Shown piece by piece: positions 1 to 11,810 of a stretch of 64,000 bases of DNA. Source of the DNA: Phascolomyces articulosus (lineage: Eukaryota > Mucoromycota > Mucoromycetes > Mucorales > Lichtheimiaceae); assembly GCA_025677815.1 (NCBI GenBank), contig JAIXMP010000035.1, positions 248,001-312,000 on the forward strand, read 5' to 3'. Positions within the stretch are counted from its first letter, which is position 1; every line of letters starts with the position of its first letter. The notes below the pieces were generated by a model. The model was not told where the DNA came from. It did not search any database and saw only the letters and a program-made list of their open reading frames with translations. The translations under genes and the position numbers were made by a program.

Positions 1-1
1 C

Positions 2-409
2 AAAGATTGTGTTCGACATCAACATCAACGTTATTACGATCGTCACGATGCAGCTGTTCGTGAAAAGAAATTGGAGAATGCACAGCTGGATGAAGCCATT
101 AATAAATTCTTGATGGATTATCTTCCTCCTACCTCCACTTCTACAACGCCTGTTCCTGCTTCTACCGCTGTTGCTACCATTGACATGAATAAAAAGAGTC
201 ATATTAACAGTGGCACAAGAGGGCCATCGCCAGCTACGGATAATGTCACGGACACCCGGAAAAACACCACCGTAGAACGCCGAGAACGAATGTCAGCTAC
301 ATCTCCGCAACTTCAAAACATAACAAAACGTTACAAGAATCAAAAAGATAACAACTCAACAAGAAAATCAGTTACTTTCAATAATTTGGTCCAATTAGTC
401 ATGATTTAA
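2..409 (+). CDS. C-terminal part of an unidentified protein (gene runs off the left edge)
   Basis: The frame is open from the window edge to the TAA at 407-409, so the true start lies outside. About 135 residues are visible. The first 30 are charged and helix-like (H, Q, R, E, K rich, ending EKKLENAQLDEAINKF). The rest is a low-complexity Thr/Ser/Pro/Asn-rich tail with a few basic clusters, for example RNTTVERRERM. No domain is recognisable. The internal ATG codons are not convincing starts, because the charged segment upstream is in the same frame. It may be the tail of a regulatory protein, but nothing seen proves a function. Confidence 0.5.
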   Translation, partial: KDCVRHQHQRYYDRHDAAVREKKLENAQLDEAINKFLMDYLPPTSTSTTPVPASTAVATIDMNKKSHINSGTRGPSPATDNVTDTRKNTTVERRERMSATSPQLQNITKRYKNQKDNNSTRKSVTFNNLVQLVMI

Positions 410-1613
410 TATATATCATCATCATCATTATCATCATCATCATTCATTCATATACTTTATATTCCCTATCATTTTCATTCATTTGTATAAAATAAGCATT
501 CATTCATTCTCTTATCATTTTAAAGCATATTTCAATTCAGCACTTTTTGTTTTGTAAATAAATAAATAAAATCTTGAACGTTCGGACCATCTAATCCCGA
601 AAATTTTTTTATTTTTCAATATAATGCAACACGGCAATGTTAACCCGTCTTTGCCGACAAACGTATATAATACAATATTATACATTTTTAATGATTCATT
701 CGAAGTAGGTTCCAGAATCTTCGAATTTATAAAGTATTCTTGACTCATTCAGATTTCCTTGCCCATGTGTGTGCATGTCTCCCCAAAAATCGGATCAATT
801 ATTTATTTCATCATATCTGCATCATATAAAGCTAATACTATTTAGATTTTATGACAACCCTCAATGATTCATATATTAGTCATTGGGTTACAGTCTGATC
901 TTGACAGGTTGTTCATTTTTGAAGAAAGAAATGTAATATTATTCGTTGATATCAGACAATTAATTACTTTACTTTTATATATATCCAAAATAACATATTG
1001 ATAATAAGCATAATCACAGGAAACTGCATCTTAAAAGAAAAAAAAATATTACGGAAAAATGATTTACTACTAGTCTTTGACAATGATCCAAAAGGAGTAA
1101 CTTCTATGCTTTCATTCTGTCGGTAAAGCACAATGACATCATGAAGAGGAGGTCAACGCCTAATCTTTTTTTTTATCATGGTAAGATATGATGGATAAAT
1201 CTTCCCAATTAGATACTACGCATTGAAATGATACTTTAGAAGAATACATATCCAACTGTTTAACTAGTAAATAATTATACCACTATTCACTGATAATAGC
1301 AATACATTTACGACCTATATAGTCATCTTTTGCTCATTTCATTCTGTAGTTCCTTAAATAGATGGTTGTAAGATTATTCATAAATAAATAAAAAGTTGCT
1401 ATGGATAAGGTTTTAACCAGCAAACGCTAATCCGATCCATATATAGCGATATGAATGTTCTTCATTGATTACATTCTATTTCTTTTTGTTTGGAGGAAAA
1501 AAAAAAGTCATTCATTATCGATCAACAACCTTAATATAATATAATAAACCAACGATGATTCATAAAGTATCCCATAGTATGATATATAAAAATCTATAAA
1601 TCTATATAAAATA
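410..1613. other. Intergenic, AT-rich
   Basis: The 3' flank of the first gene starts with an ATC/ATT-rich microsatellite (about 411-450). No family-level protein match was found. A 77-codon minus-strand frame at 515-748 exists but has no supporting motif or splice context. Confidence 0.5.
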
Positions 1614-1805
1614 GTGCCTTCACTTCCAATTTTCACTTTCCAAAAAACCAAATTCGCTATGTTCTCAGACCAAAGTTCATTTTTAACAGTGAGTGCGAAC
1701 TTTGGCCTATAGAAAACCGAAAATTGGAAGTTGTATAAACGAACTTTGGTCTGAGAACATAGCGAATTTGGTTTTTTGGAAAGCGAAAATTGAGAATGGA
1801 GGCAC
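1614..1805. mobile_element. MITE with 65-bp terminal inverted repeats and TA flanks
   Basis: The left arm (1614-1678) and right arm (1741-1805) are inverted copies of each other. I count 5 mismatches, all in the outer 22 bases, and the inner 43 bases are identical. The ends read GTGCC...GGCAC and are flanked on both sides by TA (1612-1613 and 1806-1807), as expected for Tc1/mariner-type insertion. The 62-bp centre has no coding capacity. It holds a second, partial inverted copy of the arm (GAACTTTGG near 1698 and GAAAATTGGAAG near 1720), so the unit may be a nested or rearranged element. The class is inferred from structure alone. Confidence 0.8.
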
Positions 1806-3428
1806 TATAAGCTATAAAAAATCAGATTTATCCGGGTAAGACGATAAAATGGGTTAGTAGTAGTAATACAACAAAACTTCTTTTTCAAGTAATACGAATA
1901 AAACAATAACGAAGTTCCACAACATATCAAAATTTATTATTTTTAGTTGGTTCGACACTATTATAAAACGACAATGACGATGACATTATATATATATAGA
2001 TATATACATTCATTGTTGTTTGCTTTATATTTCTTGCTTGTGTTTTTTTTGTGTAAGGAAGCAATGCTGCTGTGACACTCTCGGAACGAATGGATCGCAT
2101 AAAACTATATAACGTCGTACGTAATATGATGGTTTCACACATTTAAAAGGTAAAAAGGAAATCTTGTATCTGTATGTTATTGTATCTAGTACGTAATTTA
2201 GATAAAATCCATCATAATGCAAAATACATTTACTTTCCTATTTTAGTAAATCTACGCGTTTACAAATTATGCAAATTTGATTCTTCATAGAGTTAAAGAG
2301 AGAGAGAGAGAGACCGGTCCGTGCCTCTTAAATTGTAATGTTCCACACTATTGTCTTTATCATCATCATCTCCTTAATTCATATTATCTATTCATAAATG
2401 TAATAACTAATAGAATATAGAAAGATAAAGGAACAAAAAACGTTGACGATGCATAAAACAAATGAATAGAGTCATATGAGCATTTCTCTCGATAAATATA
2501 TATATTTTTAGAACAAGAACTGTTGTCAGAAAGATACAAAAAGTGCTGCTGTGCATTAATGATCTATCATCATGGCCTTCTTTGTCTTGTCTGACGCGTT
2601 CTACTGCTCTATGATATATAAAACACGTGTCTACTTACATAGAAAATGGCGCGAATTTCGAAATGGGGGGCAAATTCAATAGTAGGTCCCACACACATAT
2701 ACACATTTTAATCTTATTGTTACAGCAGTACTACCACGCGAAAAGATGTTTTTTTTTTTGCTCAGCAGCATGACAAAAGTGTGCATACCAATGGTTATAT
2801 ATTTATAAACAATTTCAATGTGTAGCAAATGTTAGGATTGTGTGATCTGTTATTTACTTGCAGCAACAAGAGCAATAAATGATGAAACAAAAAATGAGTC
2901 AAATGTTTTGATTGACAGTTTCTATGTATCTATTCGTACTATTATTATGTAACTCAACAAGGTATGGTTTTTTTTATCATTAACACACATGTTTTCCTTG
3001 TTGTTTCATAATGGGAGGAATCCATTAAAAATCATAGAATCATCCAATGAAAAAAGAAAAAACATTGTTCAATAACTACGGATTTTCATGTTTACAATAG
3101 CGCGCTCACAGTATATAACATAATATACTTCTTTTATATGCATTATCACTCTTTGGATCGATGCAAAAAAAAAAAGGAGTTTCAACAAGGTGCATCTTCA
3201 TGCACAACTGTACCTTTTATGCATCTTACATACAGAAAAGAAAAACTAAGGATACCAATGTGTCTTCTATATTCGAACTTATAATACTTTTGTTTGTTGT
3301 TGTTGTTTTGGTTGTTCTAAAAAGTATCTTCTTATATATATAAATTTAGAAGATTTATACTTTTTGTTATAATAATAATAAGATCATGGATGCATTTACA
3401 TCATTGTTTATTGTTTCTATTCTTATTC

Positions 3429-3429
<1 letters not shown>

Positions 3430-3461
<32 letters not shown>
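3430..3461. repeat. AT dinucleotide microsatellite, about 16 units
   Basis: Uninterrupted alternating TA/AT run in intergenic DNA. Confidence 0.9.
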
Positions 3462-3462
<1 letters not shown>

Positions 3463-3737
3463 CATAAACTTTTGTGGCTTTTCTTTTTATATTTTATCGT
3501 AAAACGTGTCAGAAAGATCCTAAATAGGTGGACACTTTAGTATATATCAAATAACAAGATATATATTACATCAAAACATAATGCATACCAACCAACTTGT
3601 CGTTTATAGCGTTTTTTTTACTTGTTTATATATCATTATATATATATAAATATATGCATTTGTCTGTGCGTGTTGCTTTATATATATTCGTTTGAATTCG
3701 AATGTGAATCGACATCTATATTATAATGTGGAGAGTC

Positions 3738-3738
<1 letters not shown>

Positions 3739-3769
<31 letters not shown>
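3739..3769. repeat. Poly-T tract, 31 bases
   Basis: Homopolymer of 31 T in intergenic DNA. A second T31 tract lies at 13462-13492. Neither ends a recognised gene. They could be poly(A) tails of retroposed copies on the minus strand or plain slippage products. Confidence 0.9.
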
Positions 3770-3772
<3 letters not shown>

Positions 3773-4153
3773 TGTTCGCACACACATACACATGCAAAAG
3801 GGGTGGAGCCATCCTTTTTCTCTTTTTTTTTTTGCCACATACACACACGGGATTCATCAAGCTCCAACATGTTGGGTCATTTGGCGTTTTGAATAATTTT
3901 TTTTTAAAGTTTAAAAATCGTGGCGAAATATTTTTACCGATCGAATTTAAACATGTCGCCAATACAAAAAAAAAAAAAAGAAAAATCGCTAACCTGCGAA
4001 AGTAAAATTTTGTAGGACCAATCAATATTATATAGAAAAATGCTCCCAATCCATTTTAATTAAAATAATTATATATAAATCCCTTTCTTGGCGGGCAAGG
4101 AAGATCGAATATCTTTTTCTCTCCCCCATTTTCTTATTATTTGTATATTATAT

Positions 4154-4154
4154 A

Positions 4155-4178
<24 letters not shown>
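4154..4178. repeat. TG dinucleotide microsatellite
   Basis: About twelve TG units in intergenic DNA. Confidence 0.9.
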
Positions 4179-4185
<7 letters not shown>

Positions 4186-5393
4186 AAATGTAAAGATCCT
4201 TAAAAAAAAAACCTGATAAACATAAAAACGGGTAAAGAAGATCGAAAAAATACTACTTGCTATAGTGTCGGTGAAGCAAAAGATCGGATTCTTGTAAGAA
4301 AATAGTTTGAGCTGATTACTATATAATTCTTCCTATCCAAACAAAAGTGTAAAGTTGTTGTTCTCCGCTTCTATTTCGGAAAAAGAGGATCTTTTTTTAA
4401 AAAAAACAAAATCTAATGCTATTTATTAGAATAATGAGGATGAAAAATGATAATAACAACGATAGCTTCTTTAAAATGGTAAAGAAGATGTATATTGTTC
4501 TTGTTAATGCACACAGAAAAAAAAGAACCGATCAGGAGTACTTTTTTTTTAAAAAAAAAGTGGGGGGGGGGAAGGTGAAGAAGAACAAGAAAGGGGGTGT
4601 AACATAATCCCACTTTTTTTTTTAGTTACCAACAATTCCAGGCACGTCGTTTTTAAACGCATTTACACCTTTTTTACACACATAAAATGGATGGTGTCAG
4701 AAAATAAATCAGTGTAACAACGACAATTAAAAAACATGTGATCAAGCCTCTTATTTTCTTATAATAATAAATTACGAAACGAAGGAGATTAATTGAATTA
4801 ATATGATCCTGAAGAGCATCATCATCATCATCATTATTATTATTATTATTATTATTATTTTAAAAGGTGATAAAGAAGTATTATATAGTTATATCCTTAT
4901 TGAATAGATTGTTATTGTTTTGATAAATGACAAAGAAGTACAGTTTACCAAGTAAAGAAGTTGCATGTATTTATAATAATAATAATAAAAACAATAAACC
5001 AAGTTCACGATTTTGATGAGCCTCTTTTAGTCAAGTTGCAGACCAGGTCTTTCTTTTTTTATATTTTCTTTTGCCTTAAACTACTCAGGAACAAAAAAGA
5101 CCACCAAAAAAAAAAAACCAACTTCTCGCGCTCCTTTTCTTCTTTTTCTTCTACTCCTCATCTTCCCCTCTTTTTTTTTTATTACACACACTCTCTCTTT
5201 TCTTCTTCTATACTTCTTACTTTATTATTGTTCTATTTTGCCACATTATTTTTTTTTATTCTTTCCTTTATTATTAATAATAATACGCTTTGGTGGATAG
5301 AGGATAAATACACCCTTTTATATATATTCTATTCACTCCTCGAGAATAATCCATTACTAAAAGCCATTATCTTATATATATCTATCATTAATC

Positions 5394-7142
5394 ATGACGA
5401 CAGAGGAAGAACCACCAGGTGTTGACCGTATTACTACCACCGTTACAGAACAACAAACAATTCATCATCCACATCCACCCCAATCATATCATTCTAATCC
5501 ACATCATTCACAGCCACATCATCATCCCCATAACGATGAAGTATCTCAATTATATAACGAATTAGATGGGCTTTTGCGAATTTTTACATCAGATGCTCAG
5601 CAAAAATTCAATACAGATCAACATGTAGCGAACTCTCCACAACTGCAGCGCATTCGGCAAACCATGCAGCAAGTCCAAAGGTTCGTACCCGTGGTGGGAT
5701 TAGTAGGGACGCCGAATGCCTATAGTTTACGCCAAACACTCACGCGCACCGCACTCGAAATGCTCGAATATTATGAAACAGCGTGTCGACAACGACGGAT
5801 CAAAACTTTACCCGAGGAAGAAACCGTGGAACAACTCATGGTAGATTGGCATACGTTGAGTCAAACGTATGATGATAAAAGTAAAGAACATGGTACCTTG
5901 ACTCGTTTATTGGGTGATGTGGCTCAGTTAAAAAAGGCATGGCGTAAACCGGATCAAGTGGAAAGTATTGTTACTTCACTCTTAGCATCGTCTGAAGTCA
6001 GGCCTGGCATGTATGTGGCAACTATTGATCGTCAAAATTATGCTCAATTGGGATTGAAACGAAAAGCATTGGGAAGTCGACAAATTGTATTTGAATGTGG
6101 ACGATTGAGTAAAAGTGAACAAATTGACGCGATCGTGGACCTTTGTCATCGATTCTCGACCATCTTTATGCAGAATGCTCAACATAACCTCTCACAGATT
6201 GAAAACCAGATAAGCTTGGCAAGGCCGTCTGCGCTGGCTCGCAAATTGAAACGGCTTTATGATAGTGTGTTTTATTTACCTACGAGTAGTGAGAATAGTA
6301 CACATTCCAATACGACCACAACTACAAGTACTAGTAGTGATAATATTCATCAACAACAACAACAACAACAACAACAACATCCTTTACATCCAAGAACAAC
6401 CACAACAACAGCTACTACCACGACAACAAAACAACAAAGACGAAGAGTGCTTAGTCAAGGCGCCGCAACGCCTTTTCGTCTTACAAGTGCCATGACAACG
6501 CCTTCCTTCATTTGGTATCCCACACGCGAAACCGCCGCCGATTTTCCTATTCTCACCATGCCAGCTCCCAATTTTGTTCCCGCACCATGGCAGTGGCTAG
6601 ATTTGTTAAAACCAAGAAAACCTTACCAACCTGTCTTGTTTGGTTTGATTAAAAAACGACGATCTTCCCTTGTGGCCACAGCCACCACTGCTATGGCCAC
6701 TCATCATCATCCAAGTACCACAGCTGTTGTGACCACAAACAACAATAGAAATAATAATGAGGATCCGGCAGAAGATGCAAGTCAAAGGGCTGAACCTCCT
6801 TCCTCATTATGGGCACCTACTGAATTTTTGGTTAAAGAAGAGACCCCCTTTGCTACTATTGCCATTGATCAATTATGTCAACATCTTTCTCGTGTTGGAT
6901 ATCAATTTTATGAAGATGTGACCAATAATGCACGATTAGGGTATCATCAAGATAGTCGTGTCCTTCAAGGCATTGGGCAAGATTTGGTGGAAATTTATAT
7001 GAGTTTACAGTTGGAATCAGCAAGATCTAATATGCAAAGGATATTAACGGTTGTTCAACAATTGACTCTTTTGGATGATCGACCTCTTACTCCAACAACA
7101 AACAATAGCACAGCTTTACGTCCTTCTATCTCATCTGTTTAA
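5394..7142 (+). CDS. Uncharacterised 582-residue fungal protein with poly-Q and Thr-rich linker
   Basis: Single-exon frame. The ATG at 5394 follows a long CT-rich leader and is the first start in frame. Residues 20-50 are His/Pro-rich. Residues 50-300 look folded and helical (for example ELDGLLRIF, TALEMLEYYETACRQRR, LARKLKRLYDSVFY). Residues 300-350 are low complexity with a glutamine run (CAA repeat, about 6351-6380) and Thr stretches. Residues 365-430 are richer in Pro and aromatic residues, followed by another Asn/Thr-rich linker, and 470-560 is again helical (DQLCQHLSRVGYQFYED, LVEIYMSLQLESARSNMQRIL). No signal peptide or membrane segment is visible. I do not recognise the family. The helical blocks resemble scaffold or lipid-transfer-like proteins, but that is a guess. 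Confidence 0.75.
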   Translation: MTTEEEPPGVDRITTTVTEQQTIHHPHPPQSYHSNPHHSQPHHHPHNDEVSQLYNELDGLLRIFTSDAQQKFNTDQHVANSPQLQRIRQTMQQVQRFVPVVGLVGTPNAYSLRQTLTRTALEMLEYYETACRQRRIKTLPEEETVEQLMVDWHTLSQTYDDKSKEHGTLTRLLGDVAQLKKAWRKPDQVESIVTSLLASSEVRPGMYVATIDRQNYAQLGLKRKALGSRQIVFECGRLSKSEQIDAIVDLCHRFSTIFMQNAQHNLSQIENQISLARPSALARKLKRLYDSVFYLPTSSENSTHSNTTTTTSTSSDNIHQQQQQQQQQHPLHPRTTTTTATTTTTKQQRRRVLSQGAATPFRLTSAMTTPSFIWYPTRETAADFPILTMPAPNFVPAPWQWLDLLKPRKPYQPVLFGLIKKRRSSLVATATTAMATHHHPSTTAVVTTNNNRNNNEDPAEDASQRAEPPSSLWAPTEFLVKEETPFATIAIDQLCQHLSRVGYQFYEDVTNNARLGYHQDSRVLQGIGQDLVEIYMSLQLESARSNMQRILTVVQQLTLLDDRPLTPTTNNSTALRPSISSV

Positions 7143-7681
7143 TTTTTTTTTTCTTTGTACACCATTATTCTTTATTTTTATTATTATTCTTCTTAGTCTA
7201 TTCTTTTATTATCTATTCTTATATTTTTATAGTATCCTTATTATATACCCTCCTCCACTAAAACACACACATCTTCTCTATTCACATGTCCCCACCAAAA
7301 AAAAAAGATAAAAAACTATTACACTCGCCTATATTTCATATCTCATAACCACCATTATCATATATATATATAGTATTATTATTATTAAGACACACCATCA
7401 TTATTTTACCATAAAAAAAAAGACTCACACAATACACACTCTCACACACACTCATATTATATATATATATCACATATTTGTAGATGCATCTTTTTCATCC
7501 TATTCTCCCCATATTAATAAAAAAATTTTTATCATCCACGCACCATCATGAATATTTTTTTTCAAAAGATCATTTTTTGTTTTCAAATCAATCAAAAATT
7601 AAAAAAAAAGAGGATTTTTTTTAAAGAGACTATAAGATAGACAAAAATAAGAGTGTTTGGATTGGTTTTTTTTTATTTTGT
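7143..7681. other. Shared 3' flank of two convergent genes
   Basis: T-rich after 7142 and A/T-rich up to the stop of the ribosomal protein gene on the other strand. It should hold the polyadenylation sites of both genes. No other feature is visible. Confidence 0.5.
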
Positions 7682-8171
7682 CTAAGGACCGTGAGTAGGA
7701 GCAGGGTTCATTCTGCGCTTGCCACCGAAAGCAGTGGTGACGTTAACGAAACGACGGCTATAAAAGATAATAATAATAATCGAAAATGAGAATTCACATG
7801 CTTTCCTTCTTTCCCCATGGAATATATTTATATTTTTTTAATTGGAAAAAAAACAGTTTAGGAAAATGACAACTTACTTGTATGCTTGTCTCTTCTTAGC
7901 ACGACCAGTCAAAGGCTTCTTCTTTTCTTGCTTGGAAACCTTAGGGGTTTGCGACTTGACTTTACCGGCACGAGCCAAAGAACCGTGGACTTTACCCTAT
8001 TTACAATTTTTTTTTAGCATTTCTATTATATTAATAATGTCGTATTTTTTCTTCTCTCTTTTATCATAAAACAAAGAGTGAAGAAAAAAAAAAGATTGTT
8101 GTTGTTCTTTGAAAGTATAAAATTGTAAAAAAAAATAAAATAAAATAAAAAAATCGTAGGGTGCGTACCAT
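7682..8171 (-). CDS. RPS30: Ribosomal protein eS30 (40S subunit)
   Basis: Three exons: 8169-8171, 7878-7996 and 7682-7757, giving 65 residues. The first exon is only the ATG, followed directly by GTACGC. Yeast RPS30 genes also have an intron just after the start codon. The protein reads [20 protein letters not shown], then a Lys-rich stretch, [16 protein letters not shown] and a KRRMNPAP end, which is the eS30 signature. Length fits the family (yeast 63). It is not fused to a ubiquitin-like domain, as is usual in fungi. eS30 sits at the shoulder of the small subunit near the decoding centre. It is tandem to, and about 420 bases downstream of, the M13 peptidase gene and convergent with the poly-Q gene. 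Confidence 0.97.
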
Positions 8172-8590
8172 GATGTATTGTTGAGGAAAAAGGAGGAACC
8201 GCACTCGTAAGGTCAAAAGGTTTTAAGTTAAATGTCCAAGCCACAATCGAGGAAAAAAAAAACTGCCCAATTTTTTTTTTCTCTCTAATCTTTTTTCAGC
8301 TGCGGTAATATACTGCGGGTTACTGGGTAAGTCTCCTGATCTGCCCCTCCTCCGTTCACATCATAAAGTATAAATGGATATATAGCACATAATTTTCTAA
8401 TATCATGTTAATATGCATAAAAGAGGATAGATAATAAGATTGGAATATACGTGTATTCTCTTTTATTGTAATTATATTATTTATCTGATAAATATAATAA
8501 TGTAGTAATTGGTATATTATGTATAAAAAAACTTAAGCAGAAAACCATATCTTTTTTACTAACTACAGAATCCATTCAATTTTTTATTTT
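8172..8590. other. Intergenic, promoter side of eS30
   Basis: Lies between the eS30 start and the M13 peptidase stop, both on the minus strand. A more GC-containing patch at about 8296-8350 is likely part of the ribosomal protein promoter. No known box is identified with certainty. Confidence 0.4.
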
Positions 8591-11500
8591 TTACCATACA
8601 GTACATTTCTTTTTTGGATTCATAGGACTTCCTACAGGACATTGGAATGCCTTTGCAAAGTCTGGAGAATTTTGAACAACACCTGTGATTCTAAATTCTT
8701 CTATTGAGTGCGGATCTGTTGCTGCCTATAAATCATTATTATCCATGAAATATTAGTAAAAAGGAAAAAAAAAAGCATGTATAAACAATATATAAAATAG
8801 AATTATGTCACTTACCAATACTGCGGCATATTCAGGTTGTAGGACACCACACCAAAGCACTCCATAATTGACAAAGAATAATTGTTCCGGTGTTAAATCT
8901 ATCCCTGGTAATTTTTCCTGTTTGGATGGGTGTTCATTGGCAAGTGGACCATTATTCCATACTTGTTGGAAAGCTTGATAAGTAATAGCAAAACCTCCAT
9001 TGTCAGCGATATTTTCAGTAAGACTCAACTAATATAAAAAAAGAAAAGAGGGGAAATAAGTAAATATATATATATATATAGAACAATATATACAATGGTT
9101 TTTATGATAGAAAAATAAAAAAGACATAGATTATTTACCTTGCCATCGAGGTGGGTATCTTTTCCGTCAGGTCCTTTGAATGTAAAGTTACCATATTGAT
9201 CAGTAATACATTGTGCCATTTCATTGAAATGTTTTGCTGTTTCAGGACTCCACCAATTTTCTAATTTGCCATCTGCATTATATTGTCGTCCAGCACTATC
9301 GAATGCGTGCTATTCAAGTGGAAAAGGGTGGGGGAGAAAATGATCAGTTTTTTTTACAACATATATAATGATCTCATTACGTTTTTTATGCTTACAGTGA
9401 GTTCATGACCAACAAGGAAACCTAATGCACCATATTTAAGATAGTCAGGAGCATCTGAATAATAAACGGGTGCTTGGGCAATGCCTGCCAAAATGGTAAT
9501 CTATAGAACAAGAAGAGAAAGGTAATAGAGGATGTGAATAATTATTATTCATTCTACGATAAAATTAAACTGAAAAACTCTTATAGACTTACTTGATTGA
9601 GTACTTGATCATAGTAGGCATTGACAGTAAGAGGAGTCTATGTATATAAAGAATGTAATCAATTTTTTTTAATATATATGTTATTCTTTGGTTTTATTGT
9701 TATTGAAAAATAAAATCAAATATTTACCGAGCTCCAATGGTCCTTATCGACAGGATGTCCAATCTTTTGTCGACCAAGATTAATTCTCCAATCAACATAA
9801 CTCAACTCTGTCTCCATATAAGAGTTCTCAGAAACAATCAATGTATTGTAATATTTCTGAAGTGCTTCTGGAAGACGTTCGTCAGGTGAAAGGATATTAT
9901 ATGCGACTCTAGCTTCGATCTTGTTAGCTTTATCAATAGCTACTTGCAAGGTGGGTTTATCCAACCATGAACTACCGGCCAAAAGATTCAACAATGTTTC
10001 ACGAATTATATCAATGGTGGCTGACAATTTGGCGCGTTCTTGTTTTCCACCAAATTTTTTCATAACAAAATAACGTCCTTGGATCATGCCCAAGGCATCA
10101 TCGGCATAGTTAATACAGAGCATATGACGAGGGTAGAATTCAGTGGTACCCTTCAACATTTTGATACCCACGGGTTTCCATGCATTGCGACTGGCCGTAT
10201 CAAGTGCATAATTCCATCGGATAAGAGTCTTAAAAAACATAAAATCTTTAAATGCTTGTAAACTAGGGTACTTCGTATCAGAAACACCACTACTAGAGCC
10301 ATCATCTGTAGTTGAAGGAGCAGGGAGTGGCTCGGTTCCTTGTTGTGGTTGCTTTTGATGTGGATTAAACAATGGAGCTAACCAGTAAGTCAAACTGTCA
10401 AAAAAAGTAGGGGTGTTCACAATAATGTATTCGGGCAAAGGTGTGCCTTCTTCGACCATCGCTCTAAGGAATCTTTCCCAATTAATAAAAGGATATTTTG
10501 TCTGAAGTTCACCAACAGGTACAGGATTATACAATGCAACTGGGTCCATCAAGTCCGCTCTATACAATTATGATAATGCTGAGTCAATCGTGTTTCCAAT
10601 AGCAAAGGTAAGAATTAGGTATGCATTCAAAAAATATTTAGACTTACTCTTCCAAACTAATGGAAGCCAAAAACTTTTCAACTTCAATCACACCATCAGC
10701 CATGGCATTCCTTTCTTCAGGAGAAAGTAATTTTAATTTGTTTTCTGCTGCCTTTTGTGAACGTAATTCTTGAAGTGTATCGGTATTATCATTCCCCAAT
10801 GTCACCTGTAACAAATCCACGATAGCTTGATGATAAATTTGTAAAGGTTCGGGATCCTTGTAAAAACCTTTTGGCAATGTAAGTTTCGGTTGGCTCACCG
10901 AGATAGCATAAACATCAGGTTGTTTATCATCTGGATAAATGCCGTTATCGAAAAAGTTGACGACTGCTTGTCGTAACATTTCCACTCTTGCGTCTGTGAG
11001 AGATTCCAAATCGAGTTGATTCGGGATGGCCGCTTGGAGCTTGGCCAATTGTGGATAGACGGGTGTTGGCCCCTGAGCATCAATGGCGTTGGTATCCATA
11101 CATTGTTTATAATACGACTGTACTTTTTCGAAATTTTGTCGATCCATTTGTGCCTGATCAAGATCAGCTGTATTGAAAGCGGACATGTCCCATGGAATAT
11201 TATTGATCAAGTCGTAATAGTCACCTTCATATACGTCACGTAAAGCATTAAAATTTTCGTCTGCAATGTTGTCCAGTGTACCAACACCTATATATCATCA
11301 ATGGATGGATAGGAAAAAAAAGTTACAGGAGATGCAGGGGAAAATAAATAGGTTTTGGGATTTCGAAATACAATTTGTATATCTGAATTTCTCGTATACA
11401 TAGTGTAGGTCTTTCTTTTTCTTTCATTCAAAAGCCAAGTAGTGCTTTTTTTTAAAAAACCAAAGAAAGATGGATGGATTACTTACTTGGTTTATAGTTT

Positions 11501-11810
11501 GGTATGTCTGGATGACTTTTAAGCCAATTGCCACCTATATACATATAATAGTAATAGAAACATATAAAATAATTTCACTTATTGGTAACCAAATAATAAT
11601 AATAATAATAATCCCAGTATATCAAGTTGCCATAATAATATATCACTATTTCATCTTACATGAGTATTGAAAAAAGTTGTCACAAGGGTTCACATTAAAA
11701 TCAACGTAATCCGTAATTGTTTTTGCTGCTTCAATACACGTTGGTGTTTGACAATCGGGTAAAGCTGCTGGTGGTGGTGCAGCAGCAGCACTCACAAGAA
11801 GTCCAAACAT
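8591..11810 (-). CDS. M13 (neprilysin-like) zinc metallopeptidase
   Basis: Nine exons in consistent phase: 11660-11810, 11487-11534, 10648-11287, 9728-10559, 9593-9637, 9396-9500, 9139-9309, 8816-9028 and 8591-8725, giving 779 residues. Family marks: the zinc motif HELTH at about 604-608, split by an intron after HELT; ENIADNGG at about 669-676, whose Glu is the third zinc ligand; NAYYDQVLNQ before the catalytic region; an early CDNFFQYSCGNWL segment; and the typical C-terminal CTVW. M13 enzymes cleave short peptides outside the cell. Here the N-terminus is a short hydrophobic stretch (MFGLLVSAAAA) rather than the usual long transmembrane anchor. The product may be secreted, or an upstream exon may be missing. 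An in-frame stop just upstream of the ATG favours this start. Confidence 0.95.

Larger units (their letters stand above)
1806..5393. other. Long gene-poor intergenic region with microsatellites
   Basis: About 3.6 kb without a supportable gene. It holds an AG run (about 2296-2312), an AT repeat, a T31 tract, a TG repeat, T-run/A-run junctions (about 4391-4404 and 4541-4558) and an ATT repeat (about 4828-4860). The last 350 bases are pyrimidine-rich, as in many fungal promoters and 5' leaders, and probably serve the gene starting at 5394. Confidence 0.5.

Noticed and set aside
515..748. 77-codon minus-strand frame near the first gene
   Set aside because: It reads like protein but lies in the 3' flank of the first gene with no support from motifs, splice sites or length.
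2281..2320. AG-rich runs and other short repeats as a CRISPR-like or satellite array
   Set aside because: Spacer-repeat structure is absent. They are simple microsatellites in eukaryotic DNA.
4961..5425. 154-codon frame overlapping the 5394 gene start
   Set aside because: It is a Phe/Leu/Ser-rich translation of the pyrimidine-rich leader and overlaps a better gene in another frame.
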